From assembly GCF_900215465.1 (NCBI RefSeq), contig NZ_OBEH01000001.1, forward strand, positions 1,240,001 through 1,304,000: a stretch of DNA of 64,000 bases, in the 5' to 3' direction. The notes below the pieces were generated by a model. It saw nothing but the letters and a program-made list of their open reading frames with translations. It did not search any database and was not told the DNA's origin. Shown here in pieces: positions 63,362-64,000 of this stretch. Origin of the DNA: Flagellimonas pacifica. Lineage in GTDB: Bacteria; Bacteroidota; Bacteroidia; Flavobacteriales; Flavobacteriaceae. The translations under genes were made by a program, and so were the position numbers. Each line of letters begins with the position of its first letter. Positions within the stretch are counted from its first letter, which is position 1.

Positions 63362-64000
63362 TTGTTTACAAAACTTAAAATATCCCTATTGCTTTTTATG
63401 GTTTTTTGTGTCGTCTTCGGACATGCCCAAAAGACCTATAAGGACTCAATTGATATCTATTTTGATCAAATTCAAAATTTGATTTCATTAAAGGACAACT
63501 ACAAAGAAGATTTTCTCGACCCTGAATTTTTACTGGATAAAAAAGACAAGGTTACCGGACGTGAAAAAGTGGCCACTTTGCTCAAGTTATATTCAGCTTA
63601 CGTGTACAAGTCTTCGGAAACAGCTAGAACATACAACCAAAGGGCACTGGAGCTTTCAAAAGATATTGGGCTTAAGCAGGGCGAGCTTTGTGGAACATTT
63701 AATGAAGCATACCTTTTGTTTGTTAGCGGTCAGTTTGATGAGGCAATGGATTTAGTACAAGGAATTTCTAAGTATGTGAGTGTTAGGAATTATCCTGAAA
63801 CTTATGCAGATGTTTATACGTTGATTTCATATATACATACGGAGAAAGGAGAGTTTGACATGGCTCTTGAAACTGGTCTTGGATTGTTGGATGTTGCGGA
63901 AAAATCGGCCAATGAATATCTTTTGATGAGGGCATACTCAGCATTGTCCCATTATTATTTACGCATAGAAAATTATCCTGAAGCCTTAAGTTATTGCTTA
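63362..64000 (+). CDS. Secreted TPR protein, 3' truncated by the window edge
   Basis: The frame is open from a stop at 63344-63346 to the right edge. The likely start is the TTG at 63362, which gives a normal signal peptide (FTKLKISLLLFMVFCVVFGHAQ); the ATG at 63398 would leave only the hydrophobic part. The visible 213 codons contain at least three TPR-like helical pairs (TYNQRALELSKDIGLKQGE, FNEAYLLFVSGQFDEAMDL, GEFDMALETGLGLLDVAEKS). In flavobacteria such N-termini often precede a membrane helix and a kinase or HTH output domain, which would lie beyond the window. Confidence 0.75.
   Translation, partial: MFTKLKISLLLFMVFCVVFGHAQKTYKDSIDIYFDQIQNLISLKDNYKEDFLDPEFLLDKKDKVTGREKVATLLKLYSAYVYKSSETARTYNQRALELSKDIGLKQGELCGTFNEAYLLFVSGQFDEAMDLVQGISKYVSVRNYPETYADVYTLISYIHTEKGEFDMALETGLGLLDVAEKSANEYLLMRAYSALSHYYLRIENYPEALSYCL

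Noticed and set aside
1..64000. tRNA, rRNA, CRISPR array, insertion sequence or prophage
   Set aside because: No cloverleaf-like repeats, regular spacer arrays, transposase, integrase or phage protein features were seen; the gene content is plain chromosomal.

Overview
This window looks like a chromosomal segment of a marine-type Flavobacteriaceae (Bacteroidota). The evidence is AT-rich DNA, paired SusC/SusD genes, many lipoprotein signal peptides, a PorP/SprF-type outer-membrane protein, LytTR regulators and an ECF sigma/FecR pair. Two regulatory sites match the Bacteroidota promoter form (TTG ... TAnnTTTG). The genus cannot be fixed from the sequence. I saw no rRNA, tRNA, CRISPR array, transposase or phage gene.

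Layout. (1) 1-6.7 kb: the end of an unknown gene, DUF4202, a siroheme-type precorrin-2 dehydrogenase, an orphan LytTR response regulator, two unrecognised genes, a dienelactone-hydrolase-like lipoprotein and an orphan PorP/SprF protein, with two gene-poor gaps of about 1 kb holding several inverted repeats. (2) 7.6-31.7 kb, minus strand: a polysaccharide utilization locus (PUL) typical of mannose-rich N-glycans. In transcription order it encodes GH92, an SSS symporter, GH130 mannoside phosphorylase, a CBM9-like protein, GH92, GH92, GH20, GH92, SusC, SusD and a CRTAC1-like (VCBS + ASPIC/UnbV) lipoprotein. (3) 31.9-33.8 kb: a LytS-type kinase and LytTR regulator, divergent from the PUL and the most likely local control. 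(4) 33.9-45.6 kb, plus strand: five tightly packed genes for a planctomycete-style cytochrome system (PSCyt1/DUF1549/DUF1553 lipoprotein, DUF1501 protein, beta-propeller protein, glycan-binding-like lipoprotein, and a membrane fusion of DUF2231, cytochrome c, LRR, CHB_HEX_C and discoidin-like domains), then a GntP permease, RidA, M19 dipeptidase and an EEP-family hydrolase. (5) 45.9-60.2 kb, plus strand: ECF sigma, FecR, STN-type SusC, SusD, a second CRTAC1-like lipoprotein, a DUF5107/TPR protein and a second EEP hydrolase. (6) 60.5-64 kb: a two-repeat lipoprotein, Lrp/AsnC regulator divergent from an SDR-type L-threonine 3-dehydrogenase, and the start of a TPR protein cut by the window edge.

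How it may work together. The four GH92 enzymes should trim alpha-mannose from N-glycans and GH20 should remove terminal HexNAc. SusCD imports oligosaccharide, and the cytoplasmic GH130 would phosphorolyse Man-beta-1,4-GlcNAc. The cytochrome operon has no assigned function, but two of its proteins end in the same CHB_HEX_C plus discoidin-like tail as the PUL's GH20 enzyme, which ties it to glycan handling. That operon is my best candidate for an undescribed system. A second recurring theme is the susC-susD-CRTAC1 triad, seen twice, each time with an intrinsic terminator between susD and the CRTAC1 gene. All family assignments come from reading the proteins; no database search was run.
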